Assembly: GCF_042186555.1 (NCBI RefSeq)
Contig: NC_133332.1
Span: forward strand, 235,152,515-235,216,514
Origin: Aquarana catesbeiana
Lineage: Eukaryota > Chordata > Amphibia > Anura > Ranidae
DNA length: 64,000 bases
Direction: 5' to 3'
In this document: positions 1 through 14,400 of the stretch, one piece after another
Numbering within the stretch: the stretch's first letter is position 1
How the letters are laid out: each line of letters opens with the position of its first letter
Notes under the pieces: generated by a model
Database searches by the model: none
What the model saw: the letters and a program-made list of their open reading frames with translations, nothing else
What the model was told of the DNA's origin: nothing
Position numbers and translations under genes: made by a program

Positions 1-33
1 CACAGTCTGCCATTCCTGTGGCGTGGAAGGAAA
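1..33 (-). CDS. Start of Harbinger transposase exon 2, copy 1 (partial)
   Basis: After the acceptor tcaacag the minus strand reads FPSTPQEWQTV in phase with exon 1, then leaves the window. The intron is 34-996. The rest of the nuclease domain is not visible, so whether this copy is intact is unknown. Confidence 0.5.
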
Positions 34-996
34 CTGTTGAGGAAAAAACAATAAACATTACTATTTTTTCACAGAAACATGGCAAGCAGATTAGACACAA
101 ACATTATGGGGCAACCTCCAGATAGCATTTATTAAGGGGAATTTAACAACAACAAAGTATAAGGTACACCTATCATATTCCCCCTCCCCCCCTCATGGGC
201 CATTTCTAACATTATAGGGGGGGGGGAACTCTTGGACAGGTAACCCTCTTCACTTCATTGAGAGATGAATGCCTAAATAATGGGTATTACTTGGAACAGA
301 CCCTCCTTAGTTACACTATTGGCAGACCCCTGGACAGGTAAGAAGTGTCATAATACAAAGATATAAATACACACTGTACACATTTGAGCACATTTGAACA
401 TTCTGCTATTACCTATCAAGATAATAATAGGATACAAGAACTTTAAACAGTACCATTGGAAAGTATACAGGCAGGCCCTTGCACTACATGCTTTGGGGAA
501 TTCATCCATAAATCTGACCAGTAAAGAGGTGGGTATAGTGTGTATGGGATTGGCAAAGTCAGCAGATAGATGATTGAGGATAGAGAATTGGGATCAGCTG
601 ACTTAGCAGTTGGGGGAGGGAGGGTTACAAAAAATTTGGGGACACCACAAAAAAAGCCTCTGGCACTCTGCCTGAATTTAAATAAAAAATAACATTTCTA
701 AACATTTTAGGGGGTGTTTGGGGTAAAGCACTACTATAGAGCTGATAAAATACATTGTTAAGTGACTACATGAGGTGAATATAGGGCAGGAGACACCATG
801 CTGGAGAGGTTATTGAAGGGCAAATATGTATGAAGGACATAAAATAATAATTACATAAAAATCCAGCATGCATGAGGACAAAGGGGACATTCACAGCATA
901 TTACAATCATGGTAATTAGGGAATGAGGAAAGAAATACAATATATTATCAAACATTCAATACAATAAAATGGGATATAAAAGGATAAAAATCTTAC

Positions 997-1452
997 CTTC
1001 ATATATTCCTTCTGCAGGACCTGGATGATGGCAGAACAGGTCTCTGGGATAATGATCCCCAGAGCCTGGGGGGAGATGCCTGTCGAGAACTTGAGGTCCT
1101 GCAGGCTTCTCCCTGTGGCCAAATACCGCAAGGTAGCGACCAGCCTCTCCTCCGCAGTGATGGCTTGCCTCATGCAGGTATCCTGCCTGCTAATATAGGG
1201 GGTCAGCGAAGCCAACAAATGGTGAAACACGGGGTCCGTCATCCTGAGAAAGTTCCTGAAATCATCAGGATTATTCTCACGGATCTCACGGAGCAAAGGC
1301 ATATGACAGAACTGGTCACGCTGAAGCAACCAATTCTTGGTCCATGAACTCCTCCCCACCCTGTTCATGGACCGGACTTGTGTCAAGGTCAGGACCCCAA
1401 CACCAAGCCCCCGCACAGCACGAACTCTACGAGGAGTATGCATACGAAACAT
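997..1452 (-). CDS. Harbinger transposase exon 1, copy 1
   Basis: 456 bp from ATG to donor AAG/gtaaga on the minus strand, the same length as exon 1 of the second copy and about 90% identical in protein. It contains NWLLQRDQFCHMPLLREIRE and LVATLRYLATGRSLQDLKFS, the helical DNA-binding and dimerisation region upstream of the nuclease. No frame break is seen. Confidence 0.5.
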
Positions 1453-2398
1453 GGCTAGAAAACGGTCGGCTGCTCAGAACGAAGTAACAGAACGCACTGA
1501 AGAACAGCAAGGCCTGTGAAGAGCGACCTGAAAACCAGTAACGAACGAACAAGAATACAATGACTACTTAAAGTCACGCGGAACTTGCTTGCACGCACTG
1601 AAGAGCAGATACAAACCCACAAGCACAAACTGAATGGCAGAAAACGATCTGAAAGCCACGAGTCTGAAAAAGCGCGAATCGTCTCTCACCAAACTTTTAC
1701 TAACACGAGATTAGCAAAAGGAGCCCAAAGGGTGCCGCGCTTGGTTCTGAACCGGCCTTTTCTAGTCTCGTCGTACGTGGTGTACGTGACCGCGTGGTTG
1801 TCGATCGGAAATTCCGACAACTTTGTGCGACCGTGTGTAGGCAAAACAAGTTTGAGCCAACATCCGTCTGAAAAAATCCTAGGATTTTGTTGTCGGAATG
1901 TCCGAACAAAGTCCGACCGTGTGTACGCCCTATAATACTTACCTGAGCACATCTCTATTCAGTGATGTTGCATGAGAGACTCGGCTGCCCGGGACTCTCC
2001 TCCTCATTGGCCGAGACAGCAGTGGAGCGCCATTGGCTTCTGCTGCTGTCATTCAAAGTCAGTGAACCAATTATAAGAGAGAGGGGGCAAGGCCTATCCG
2101 GAGCTCCGTGTCTGAATGGATACAAATGGATGGGCTCAAATGGCACTGCAAAGAATCACGTGTGATTCCAGTCCAAATTAATTTTGTATGGGCTCAAATC
2201 GATACGCGAAGATATCGGTACTTGGTATCGGCGAGTACTTGACCGAAAGTAACAGTACTCGCCGGTAAAAAAAAGGTTTTGGTACAACCCTAATATATAG
2301 CTATATACAGTATATATAAAATTAGCTTGTGTTGATTGTAACATCACTAAAGTCTAAACATACAATATACATACATTTTACCTTTTTTTTCTCTGCAG

Positions 2399-2481
2399 GC
2401 CTATAATCATGCTCTCACAAAGGACCCCTACCTAGCTGTTGGATTTTTTCAGAGAAGTTATGTATATTTCAAGCTTGGAAG
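2399..2481 (+). CDS. NOXA1: NOXA1 exon, TPR segment
   Basis: Acceptor ctctgcag, donor AAG/gtaaat. It starts in phase 0 and ends after two bases of an Arg codon. It encodes AYNHALTKDPYLAVGFFQR and on to KLGR, a TPR helix pair. It is the first NOXA1 exon in the window; the preceding sequence is a Harbinger element and short intron. Confidence 0.5.
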
Positions 2482-5400
2482 GTAAATAAACTGAAAGGAG
2501 TGCAGTATCCATTAAGACGATATGGTCTAGGTCAGGGGTAGGCAGCCTTTGCACTCCAGCTATACTGAAACTACAAATACCATCATCCCTCTCTACTCCT
2601 TGGAGTCATGTCTGTAGCTGTCAGTCTTGCAATGCCTCTTGGGACTCATACTACAAAAGCTGGAATGCTGGGGTTGCCTATCCCTGGTCTAGGTGGTAGG
2701 GCCAAGGGATTGTCTGCATGGAGTTTGAATGGTCTATTTTTGTAAATGTGAGTTTTCTCTGAGTACTGCACTTTTTTCCCAAAGCATACTGGCTGAAGGC
2801 AGACCTAGAAAAGACTGTGCTGGGGGTTAGTAGGGAATTTTCCCCCTAGACCAGTACTATTAAGATATGTTGGGCTGGTGGCCCTGACTGGAGATACCTC
2901 ACCACGCACACAGACATTGATCTAAGCAGGATCTGTAGTCAGTGATATGTGCTGGACATTGGGTAGCTATCTGCTCCCCATCCAGACCTGAGATCATAAC
3001 ATCTCAGAGGGAAGTCCTCCAGCACCAACTGTCTCTGCAGCTCTGGGATGTCATGTGACTAAATGCTGAACACTAGAAAGGAAGCTGATGCTGGAAGATG
3101 TTGAAAGGTGTCACAATAAACGGTGTCCTTCGGGATCACCTGAATCTCACCTTGTCCTCCAGCCAATGAGATACCAAATATACTTTGGGGTTGATTTACT
3201 AAAACTGGAGTGCAAAATCTGGTACAGCTGTGCATGGTAGCCACTCAGCTTCTAACTTGTTCAATTAAGCTTTGACAAAAAACCTGAAAGCTGATTGGTT
3301 TCTATGCAGAGCTGCACCAGACTTTGCACTCTCCAGTTTTAGTAAATGAACCTCTTTACATGGTGCAGTTTCTTTAGCCCATAGAAGCATTGTAAAACAT
3401 TGCTCTCTTGAGTTGGAAGAATTCTGATGTGTTCTATTATGTGACCAATTTCTAGGCATGGATCATGTAGAATTATGACTTGGAGATCTACCTCTCAGGA
3501 CAAATAAGAAGCCAGGGGTTGACTGTATCCACCAAGCTCCACTCATACTACAAATATCAGTTTAGGGTGAATTCACTTTTTGATTTGTAATTATTTTTTC
3601 ATATGCATATAAAATAATGCTATGGAAAACTCTCCCATTAAACTGGAGAAAATGATTCACTGTGCAAAAGTAAAAAAATTTACACCATTGTCAAATAACA
3701 CACAAAACAAAGCCGTGACCTAAGAGATTTCAAACTATGCATGAGTACCTGACATTGTCCATCCAGAAAAAGTGTACCATACACCTTATCAAAAACAATA
3801 GAGGAAGCATGAATCAATAATACAATGAAACTAAGTGGCTGTAAACAAGCTATGCAGTATGCAGATTAGGATTGCCACTATTCATGTGAATATAGCTCTT
3901 ATTACAGTATATCCAGTATTATTTAGTCTGGTTTGGAAACTCCTGGTTTAAGATATTGACATACTCAATTTGCCATTTCACCCTAACAAATCTATAGGGT
4001 CTAAATGTTCTTCCGCATGGCTTTTAGGATGTATAAGCAGCTCTACCATGTGACAGCCATAGATCCACCCTGAGGAAGTCCATATTCTAGTGGATTAAAT
4101 ATGTCAGTGGTTTAACCATGTTTAACCATTGTTCCAGAAGATGACTGGAGGACATGACTCCCCATGCAGCTTTCTGCTAACACTTGGTCCATCTAGAATA
4201 CATTTTGGTCTATATTAAAGCCTTGTGGTGCTGTGTTCTCCTTTAACTAAAGTCTTCCTCCTCCAATGTCCCGCCCCATCCCCCGGTGGCCGGGGGTTAA
4301 TACAGTTAAGGGGCTGTCACAGACTCTCATCATGAGTGCCCGACTATGCCCGCCCTTTCCACCCAGCTGCTCCAGTCATAGAAGTTGTACTACAGCTGGT
4401 GTGAATAAAACAGGATCCAAGAATGGAGGAGATGGACCTTTCCATTATCCGCCTGTCCTCCATTAATAGACCTGTTTTATTCATCAAAGCTGTAGTAAGA
4501 CTTCTATGAATGAAGCAGCTAGGTGAAAAAGGTGGGCATAGTCAGGCTCTCTTGTTCAGAGCCAGTGACAGCCTCTTAACTGTATTAACCCCCGCTGCAC
4601 TAAAAGATTAAGGCTGTGTGGAGGGAAGGGCATCGGCGTAGGAAGATTTCATCTAAAGGAGGACCCAGCAGCCCAAGGGACACATCCCTACTGAAGGTAA
4701 TTAACACCCCTTGTGCTTATTTTGTTTTTTCAGCTACATTTAGTCTTTTATGAAGAAAGGCTATATATTTGATATGTTTTATAAGTAAGGGAAAGTTTTT
4801 TCTTTAATTCTTGTTTTTTTTTTTCCTTTTTATAGTAAAAAATAAAATAAAAACAGTGGTTATTAAATACCCCCAAAGCTCTGTCTATGATATAAAATAA
4901 AATGATATAAATTTCACCTGGGTACACTATTGTGTGGCTGAGTAATTATAAGTCAACATATCACATCACCAAAAAAACTCAAATTTTTTTTTTAGAAAGG
5001 AATGGATTGTAACATGCTGGTACTGAGGTGGTCAATAATCTGTGAGTTAGGGAACCATCTCTGTCTAGTTACATAGTCAAGTCCTTTTATTTCTCCAAAT
5101 ACCAAAATATTCTATGATCTTTCTCCTCGGCAGGTATGAAAAGGCGTTGAGTGACTGCCACCTGGCCCTAACACAGCTGAGAAACAACAGTGTTATAGAT
5201 TATAAGCAGCTTGGACTCCGCCACCTACTCTTTAACTGGGAGGTAAGAATATGTCTTTGTAATGGGTTGCAGGTAATCTATTATTTACAATTTCACATCA
5301 GTCTTGTGGCTTACCCCCAGGGATCTTCACAGTCCTGTTTTATTACAGAAAAAGGCCAGATAAAAAGGAAGTTCAAAATATCTCTTGCCACTTCATAATA

Positions 5401-8400
5401 ACAGCACCGTATAGGGCATAAGTAGCATTGATTGAGAATGTGTGCTGTAGATGGGTATTGTAGTGACGGGAGAAAGCAGAATGGTTAGTTGGTATATGAT
5501 TGACAGGAGAAGTCAGGATGGTTGGTTGGTAAAGGGAAACTTTGTGAAGGGTAATTGATTTGGTTAAAATATTTATTTTAATGGTGATTTGGCGAGATGG
5601 GGCATGCTGATTATGATGTAGGGCATTTTAGAGATGTGAATCAGCACCAGAGAAGTCCAGGCGGCATGTGTGAAATATGCTGGCCATGGATGAAGAAGAA
5701 AATGTTTGCAAGCACAGCAAGTTCCAGTTAGATCTACGTCTGTAGGCTAAAGAGGAGTTGTAAGGAGGTCCTTTAAGGAGGTGTTGAGGACTTTAAATGA
5801 TATCCTGTTACAGTGAGAGGCCAATGCTGAATCATAGAGGAATTGTTTGAACTAGATGGACGTGTGTCCTTTTTCAATCAGACTAACTATGTAAGAGTCA
5901 GAAGATCAGAAGGATCACCTTCCTAACACAACTGCTTGGGAATAGTGGAAAACTGCAAAGTAAAGTGGTACAGTAGACAAGGCAGAATGGTTGGAACATG
6001 CAGTGGACATACATGTAAAAGGGACAGATGCAAAAAATGTTGCTCCACTGAATATGGCTGGGAGTTGGTAAAGGGTGAATGTGTAGGGAGAATGCAGATT
6101 TACGTGTTAAATGAACATGAGGAGGTAGGATTACGTGGATATTATCAAAACAAACCATTGTGTCTAATAAAGAGGCAGTTTCAGGTGTAAGTTTTCTATT
6201 AATCTTTTTTCTGTACAGATCCTTTATAACACAGCGGTTGTCCTTTGCCACATGGGGCAATGGGACTCTGCACAAGAGAAGCTCATTGGGGCTGTCAGCT
6301 ATTTGCCCAGCGAATCCAAAAATGCGCTGCTGGAATCAGCCTTGGACCATGTTCAGGTGAACAATTTTTGTTTGCCCATTTCTATAATTCACCACAGAAA
6401 GTCTTAGAAGGTTTATGTAGAAGATTGCAGTGGTGTCACCCAGAATATCCAGTTTTGTTTACATTGAGACTCTGTATCTTTCTTGGCTTCCCCACGCTTA
6501 ACTACTTTACTAGCTGTGCTATGCAGTCGTGGGTAACACTGCTATTAGAGATATAGATAAAGTGAGTGCTCCATTACAACTTTATTCCACCTTTTTTGGT
6601 GTAAATGGCAAACAAATGATTCTCAATCAAATGCGTTTTTTTTTTTTTTTGTTTTTTTTTTAGACATCTGAATTTTAGCCATTGCGTTTTAAGGAATTAA
6701 AAGTTCTGCTTTGTCAGAGCAACAATAAAAATATTATATAATACCAAATATCAGAACTACAGTGTTATACAAAAATGTAAACACCATAATGGGGTTGATT
6801 TGCTAAAACTGGAGAGTACAAAATCTGGCAAACAAAAACCTGGAAGCTGATATATTATATCATATTTGAAAATATATAGTATCTCACAAAAGTGAGTACA
6901 CCCCTCACATTTTTGTAAATGTTTTATTATATCTTTCATACCCTACATTCTTACATACCCTCTAGAATGAACATAGCCACCCTTTAACAGGTATTTGGAT
7001 AACAGCAGCAAAAAAAAAATTGAGGCTAAGAGTAATAAAAGTTTTTTTTCTAGTTAACTGCTTGCCAACCGTATAGCATAGATACAGTATCTCACAAAAT
7101 TAGTCCATCCCTCACATTTTTGTAACTATTTTATTATATCTTTTTATGTGACAATACTGAAGAAATTACACTTTGCTACAATGTAAAGTAGTGAGTGTAC
7201 AGCTTGTATAACAGTGTAAATTTGCGGTCCCCTCAAAATTACTCCATACACAGCCATTAATGTCTAAACAGCTGGTAACAAAAGTGAGTACACCGCTAAG
7301 TGAAAATGTCAAAATTGGACCCAAAGTGTCAATATTTTGTGTGGCTACCATTATTTTCCAGCACTGCCTTAACCCTCTTGGGCATGGAGTTCACCAGAGC
7401 TTCACAGGTTGCCACTGGAGTCCTCTTCCACTCCTCCATGACAACATCACGGAGCTGGTGGATGTTAGAGACCTTGCACTCCTCCACTTTCCGTTTGAGG
7501 ATGCCCCACAGATGCTTAATAGGGTTTAAGTCTGGAGACATGCTTGGCCAGTCCATCACCTTTACCCTCAGCTTCTTTAGCAAGGCAGTGGTCGTCTTGA
7601 AAATGTGTTTGGGGTCATTATCATGTTGGAATACTGCCCTGTGGCCCAGTCTCTAAAGGTAGGGGATCATGCTCTGCTTCAGTATGTCACAGTACATGTT
7701 GGCATTCATGGTTCCCTCAATGAACTGTAGCTCCCAGTGCCAGCAGCACTCATGCAGTCCCAGACCATGACATTCCCATCACCATGCTTGACTGTAGGCA
7801 AGACACACTTGTCTTTGTACTCCTCACCTGGTTGCCACCACACACGCTTGACACCCTCTAAACCAAATAAGTTTATCTTAGTCTAATCAGACCACAGGAC
7901 ATGGTTCCAGTAATCCATATCCTTAGTGCTTGTCTTCAGCAAACTGTTTTTAGACTTTCTTGTGCATCATCTTTAGAAGAGGCTTCCTTCTGGGATGACA
8001 ACCATGCAGACCAATTTGATGCAGTGTGCGTCATATGGTCTTAGCACTGACAGGCTGACCCCCCTTCAACCTCTAGCAGCACTCATACATCTATTTCCCA
8101 AAGACAACCTCTGGATAGGACGCTGAGCACGTGCACTCAACTTCTTTGGTCGACCATGGCGAGGCCTGTTCTGAATGGAACCTGTCCTGTTAAACCGCTA
8201 TATAGTCTTGGCCACCATGCTGCAGCTCAGTTTCAGGGTCTTTCCAATTTTCTTATAGCCTAGGCCCTAGGCCATCTTTATGTAGCGCAAAAATACTTTT
8301 TTTTCAGATCCTCAGAGAGTTCTTTGCCATGAGGTGCCATATTGAACTTCCAGTGACCAGTATGAGAGAGTGAGAGTAATAACACCAAATTTAACACACC

Positions 8401-11400
8401 TGCTCAATTGTAATACTAACGAGTCACATGACACTGGGGAGGGAAAATGGCTAATTGGGCCTAATGTGGACATTTTCACTTAGGGGTGTACTCACTTTTG
8501 TTGCCAGTGGTTTAGACAATAATGAATGTGTGCTGAGTTACTTTGAGGGGGCAGCAAATTTACACTGTTATACAGGCTGTACACTCACTACTTTACATTG
8601 TAGCAAAATGTCATTTCTTCAGTGTTGACACATGAAATTATATAATAAAATATTTACAAAAATGTGAGGGGTGTACTCACTTTTGTGAGATACTGTATTA
8701 TGATATTGCATGATGTATTATGATTTTTATTTCACATTTTTTAAATATTCTTTTACCACTATAATTCAGATTTGTTCTTCCTTTTCATTTTATGTTCAAA
8801 GCCCTGACAAAGGAGTCCAATAATGTCCCAAAACATGTTGGGTAAAAAATGTTGTCTTTGATTGAGAACCATTCTTCTTCCTTTTCCTCCAGAAGAGGTT
8901 TGCCCTTTCTGGTTTGGGTGAAGGGAAGCCCCACTGTAAAGCAGGATGGCAGAAAAAGTCTGATCAGCTCCAGATGGTAGTAACCTTATGTTGTGTACAC
9001 ACGGGCGGACTGTTCGGCATTAAAGGTCCGATGGTTTTTCCGACGGACTTTCGACGGACTTTTGTTGGACTTTCGACGGAATTTCGAACGAACGGACTTG
9101 CCTACACACGATCACACCAAAATCCAACGGATTCATAGGTGATGACTTACGACTGGACTAAAATAAGGAAGTTGATAGCCAGTAGCCAATAGCTGCCCTA
9201 GTGTCGGTTTTCGTCTGTCGGTCTAGCATACAGGCGAGCAAATTTTTCGACCAGACTCGAGTCCGTCTGATTTTCGACCGAAAAAGTCTGCTGCAGGTCC
9301 GGTGAAGCCCACACACGGTCGGATTGTCAGACGGATTCGTCCCATCGGACCAGTCCGCCCATGTGCACACTGCATTAGAGTTACTTATCCTATAGGTGGG
9401 AGTTCTGAGCAGGATGTTCCTGCGGGTAGGGAGGCAAATGAAGAGGTTTTCTCCTATCACTTAAAGTCTCTTTAAAGCTGAATTCCAGGAATTTAGCTCC
9501 TTTGTAAAAAATGAAGGCTCACTATGAGGTAAGTCTAGCGAGGTGCATGACTCCTCCTGGGCTTAGCTCTATTATTTATATCTGATAGCTTTATAGTTCT
9601 CCTGGAAGACAGCTTTTGCTGTAGTGCCGGGAGAGCGACGCTGATCCTTCTGAGCTATGATTGTCGCTGCAGCTAATATGTCCCCTTCTCATCCTCCTGT
9701 CCAATTACAGAAGCCTTGGTAACATGTGAACACATTTACAAAATACAAAGGCTTCTTTGAATGGCTAGCAGAAGTGAAGGGTGTGCATATCTACTCGGTG
9801 TGCTTCTCTCCTCTCTAACAGCCCTGTAAAGCAATAAACCTTTCAGACATACATAGATAATAGAGATAAGCCCAGGAGAAGTCACGCAGCTCCTTGGACT
9901 TCACTTTCTACAAAGTGGCTGAATTAGTGGAATTTATCTTTAAGATTTTACACATTAGGCCCAGCAGTATTTACTAAATGCAGGCCATGATGACAGCTTC
10001 CTAGGACAAAGTCCTTATAATAACATGATTATCTTATAGTACACCTACATATGACCTAACCATGGAATATGTATTCTTACACAGAAACGTGTTTTACTCC
10101 AGCCGCTGCACGTACCAGAGACCGAGCTCTTCAGGCCAAGGAAGCAGGAAGTCGAGCAGCTAAAATCCAAAGATTTCCTGGGGAAACCAAAGGTGATCTA
10201 ATCTAATGACAATGGGATGACTCAGTGTCAAATGTCAACATTCATACTTGTGGAAATAACTGGTTGGTTTGGTTCTAAGTGCACATTCCATACAATAATA
10301 AACTATGCAGTCATAAATTCAGTGGCTTTGGCAGTTAAAACATTTCTGTTACAGTATATGTATATAGTTATATAGTATAGTATATAGTTAGCTATTTGCC
10401 TGGAAATCATCTTTAACTGTTCGGCATCTAACAAAAACTGAAATATGAGTTCAGGATTGACTGACTCTATAACATATCTGATTTGTTTATTGTTTAGGTC
10501 ATCTCCTCTGTAGTTCCAAATGATCAATACAGCGGATTCGAGCCTCTTCGCCCTCAGGTCAGTCTAATCTAAATTCATTTTGTTTAATTGTCCTTAAAGT
10601 GGAACTTTGGTCAGAAAATTAAGTTCTGCTAGATCACTTCAGGCTGGCCCCTAGTATAGATATGTAAAACATTAAAAAGAAGTGTCTATACTGTTTAAAA
10701 TCCAGTAATCCAGCTTTGCACATGCTCAGTTGCTTTCTATTTTTAGACACTGCCACATTTGTTGAAGCTGATCTGTTGACAGCTTTAAAGCAGAGCTTTA
10801 CTCATAACCACTTGATAAAAAAATAATGTTCTTTAGCAAGGAACATACATTCCACAAATATAATTATGCTACCAGAATTAGTGTGGGCTGTAAATTGCCA
10901 TTTTGCTGAAGCCCAGAGCCCCTGAGCAGCAGTAAATCATAAAGCGGAATTAAACCCATATCGATTTTAATGGTTTCAAAAAACAGTTACATTCCTGGAA
11001 TGTCGAAATTGCTAACTGTCACATTTGCTTGTGTCCTTAAAGTGGATGTAAACCAGATTCATGAAATTTGAGCTGGGCACATATATCTGCAGTGTTTTCT
11101 TATCTCTCTTCAAAGTACTATGTCCCATGGCTTTCTCCTGATCCATTCTTCTATTATCAGCCTGATAACTCCTTACAAGTTCTCAGACAACTAAGATAAA
11201 AGTTTTGTGTTGGGGAAGATGCTATAAATAGATTAGTATAAAACTGAACTATTCAACGAACAGAACTGAAAGTCTCTACCTATGAGGAAAGGGGGTGTGT
11301 GCCTTTCCTCCAATCAGCTGTCTTGACTGTATGACCAAACCTCAATGCAGTGCTGAACGATCTGAACTTTCTAAAGAATATATAAAGAGCTTTCTGATTC

Positions 11401-14400
11401 TTACTGTATTAAAGTATACAGTAAAACCTTGGTTTGAGAGTAACTTGGTTTGAGAGCATTTTGCAAGACAAGCAAAAGTTTTAAATACATTTTTACTTGA
11501 TATACAAGCGATGTCTTGATATACAAGTAGCGTCATGAGTATAAAAGACAAGAGAGGCACCTCTAAGTGTAGCAATATGGTTACAGTTAACCACTTGCCG
11601 ACCAGCCACTGTCATTATGCTGCGGCAGGTCGGCACGATCCCACGAACCGTCGTAGCTGTACATCGGCTCCTTTAAGCGGGATAGCAGGTGTGCGTGCGT
11701 GCGCCCGCTGTACTGTTGGGGTGCTAATGCTCGTGACCAGCGGTTGCGATGACCGCCAGCCACGTGCAATCACGGGCACCAGAGGCAGAACAGGGACGTG
11801 TGTGTGTAAACACACAAATCCCTGTTCTGTGAGGAGAGGAGATGCAGATCGTGAGTTCCTAATAGCTAGGAATCATGATCTGTCATCTCCTATAGTCAGT
11901 CCCCTCCCCCTACAGTTAGAACACACACCAGGGAACACAGTTAACCCCTTGATCGCCCCCTAGTGTTAACCCCTTCCCTGCCAGTGACGTTCATACAGTT
12001 ATCAGTGCATTTTTATAGCACTGATCGCTGTATAATTGTCAATCATCCCAAAAATGTGTCAAAAGTGTCTGATGTGTCCGCCATAATGTCGCAGTCCCGA
12101 TAAAAATCGCAGATCGCCGCCATTACTAGTAAAAAAAAACAATAATAAAAATGCCATAAATCTATCCCCTATTTTGTAGACGCTATAACTTTTGCGCAAA
12201 CCAATCAATATACGCTTATTGCGATTTTTATTACCAAATATATGTAGAAGAATACATATCGGCCTAAACTGAGAAAAAAATTAGCTTTTTTTTTAAAACA
12301 ATTGGGGATATTTACTATAGCAAAAAGTACAAAATATTGTGTTTTTTTTTTCAAAATTGTCGCACTTTTTTGTTTATAGCGCAAAAATAAAAACCACAGA
12401 GGTGATCAAATACCACCAAAAGAAAGCTCTATTTGTGGGAAAAAAAGGACGTAAATTTTGTTTGGGTACAACGTCGCGCGACTGCGCAATGGCCAGTTAA
12501 AGCGACGCAGTGCCATATCGCAAAAAATGGCCTGGTCATTGAGAAGCTAAATTTTCCGGGACTGAAGTGGTTAATGAAGGTACAACATTTAGCAAGTCCC
12601 ATGGTTGATAATTAGAACAGGCACATTTAAGTATACAGGCATCCGGGGTAAAGATGTCCACATAGACCGTCCTCCGCACCGCCATCAACGTCATCCCTTC
12701 CACGATGCACTCTATGAGCACGTCAAGCCTCGCTTTCAGATCGCTCTACTGCAGGGATGCCTGCATACTTAGATGTGCCTCTTTTAATCATCAACCATGT
12801 GAGTTGCTATATGTTGTACCTTCATTAAATGTAACCATACTGCTACACTTGGAGGCGCCTCTCTTCTCTTTTATACTCTGTAGCTCCTGCTAGATTTTGC
12901 TTCTAACCCCCTTGTGGAGGCTTCCATTTGTGGAAGGACATTTTATGGTTACACAACCTCACATTGCTATAATCTTTTTATATGTACTATAAACTGAAGG
13001 ACTTATGAATAAATGGTTGCCAAACGAATCATCTGAGTTTCCATTATTTCTTATGGGGAAGATTGCTTTGATATACAAGTGCTTTGGATTACAAGCATCC
13101 TGTAAAATAATAGTAAAGATGATGACAGCAGATATGCATGTACAACTTATGTAGGGAGATTTGTTTCATCCCTGTGTATCATCTGAGGTTGTTCATTTCA
13201 CTGGGTATATGTAAGGGTTTACATCTACTTTAACCACCTCAATACAGGGCACTTTCACCCCCTTCCTGCCCAAGCCATTTTTCAGTTTTCAGCGCTGTCG
13301 CACTTTGAATGACAATTGCGCGGTCATGTTACACTGCACCCTAATGAAATTTTTATCATTTTTTCCCCACAAATAGAGCTTTCTTTTGGTGGTATTTGAT
13401 CACCTCTGCAGTTTTTACTTTTTGCGCTATAAACAAAAGAAGAGGGACAATTTTGAAAAAACACAATATTTTTTACTTTTTGCTATAATAAATATCCAAT
13501 TTTTTTTTTTTTTTAACAAATTTTTTCCTCAGTTTAGGCCATTATGTATTCTTCTACATATTTTTGGTAAAAAAAAATTGCGATAAGCGTATATTGATTG
13601 GTTTGCGCAAAAGTTATAGCGTCTACAAAATAGGGGATAGATTTATAGCATTTTTATTATTTATTTATTTTTTACTAGTAATGGCGGCGATCTGCGATTT
13701 TTATTGTGACTGCAATATTGCGCCGGACACATCGGACACTTTTGACACATTTTTGGGACCATTCACATTTATACAGCGATCAATGCTATAAAATTGCATT
13801 GATTACTGTGTAAATGTGACTGGCAGGGAAGGGGTTAACACTAGGGGGCGCTCGAGGGGTTAATGTATGACCTAAGGAGGTGATTCTAACTGTGGGGGGA
13901 GGGGACTGACTGGGGGAGGTGACCGATCGGTGTCCCTATGCACAAGGGACACGCCATCGGTCTCCTCTCCTCTCTGACAGGACGTGGATCTGTGTTTACA
14001 TGCACAGATCCACGCTCCTGCTCGGTTACCCGGCAATCGCGGATGCCCGGTGGACATCGCGGCCGCTGGGCACGCACACGAGGTCCCGAGCGACGCCGCC
14101 GGCGGCGCGCGCGCGCCCCCTAGTGGCTCGGGAGGGCGAGGACGTCATATGACGTCCTCCCAGAACAACAGAAGCCTCGTCCCGCCGTCATATGACGGTG
14201 GGCGGTGGCTTAGTGGTTAACCATACTATCAAAACCATCCAATGGCTGTTGTCATAACTGATCACATGTGCAGCACCATGGCAGTCGCAGATCAAACAGA
14301 AGCACCTTCATTGGCTGTAAAGGATAGGCGGGGTTTTCTCATCATAGTGTAAACTGCTGTACAAGATTTTTTTTGGAGACTATAGGGAATTATTTATGTT

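Larger units (their letters stand above)
1..1932 (-). mobile_element. PIF/Harbinger transposon copy 1 (truncated by window start)
   Basis: The 5' end is the TIR TAGGGCGTACACACGGTCGG, read on the minus strand from 1932, with TSD TAA at 1933-1935. Subterminal sequence repeats GTCCGA-type motifs. The element runs to the window edge, which cuts it inside transposase exon 2. Its TIR and coding exons match the copy at 61215-64000, which has the opposite orientation. Confidence 0.5.
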
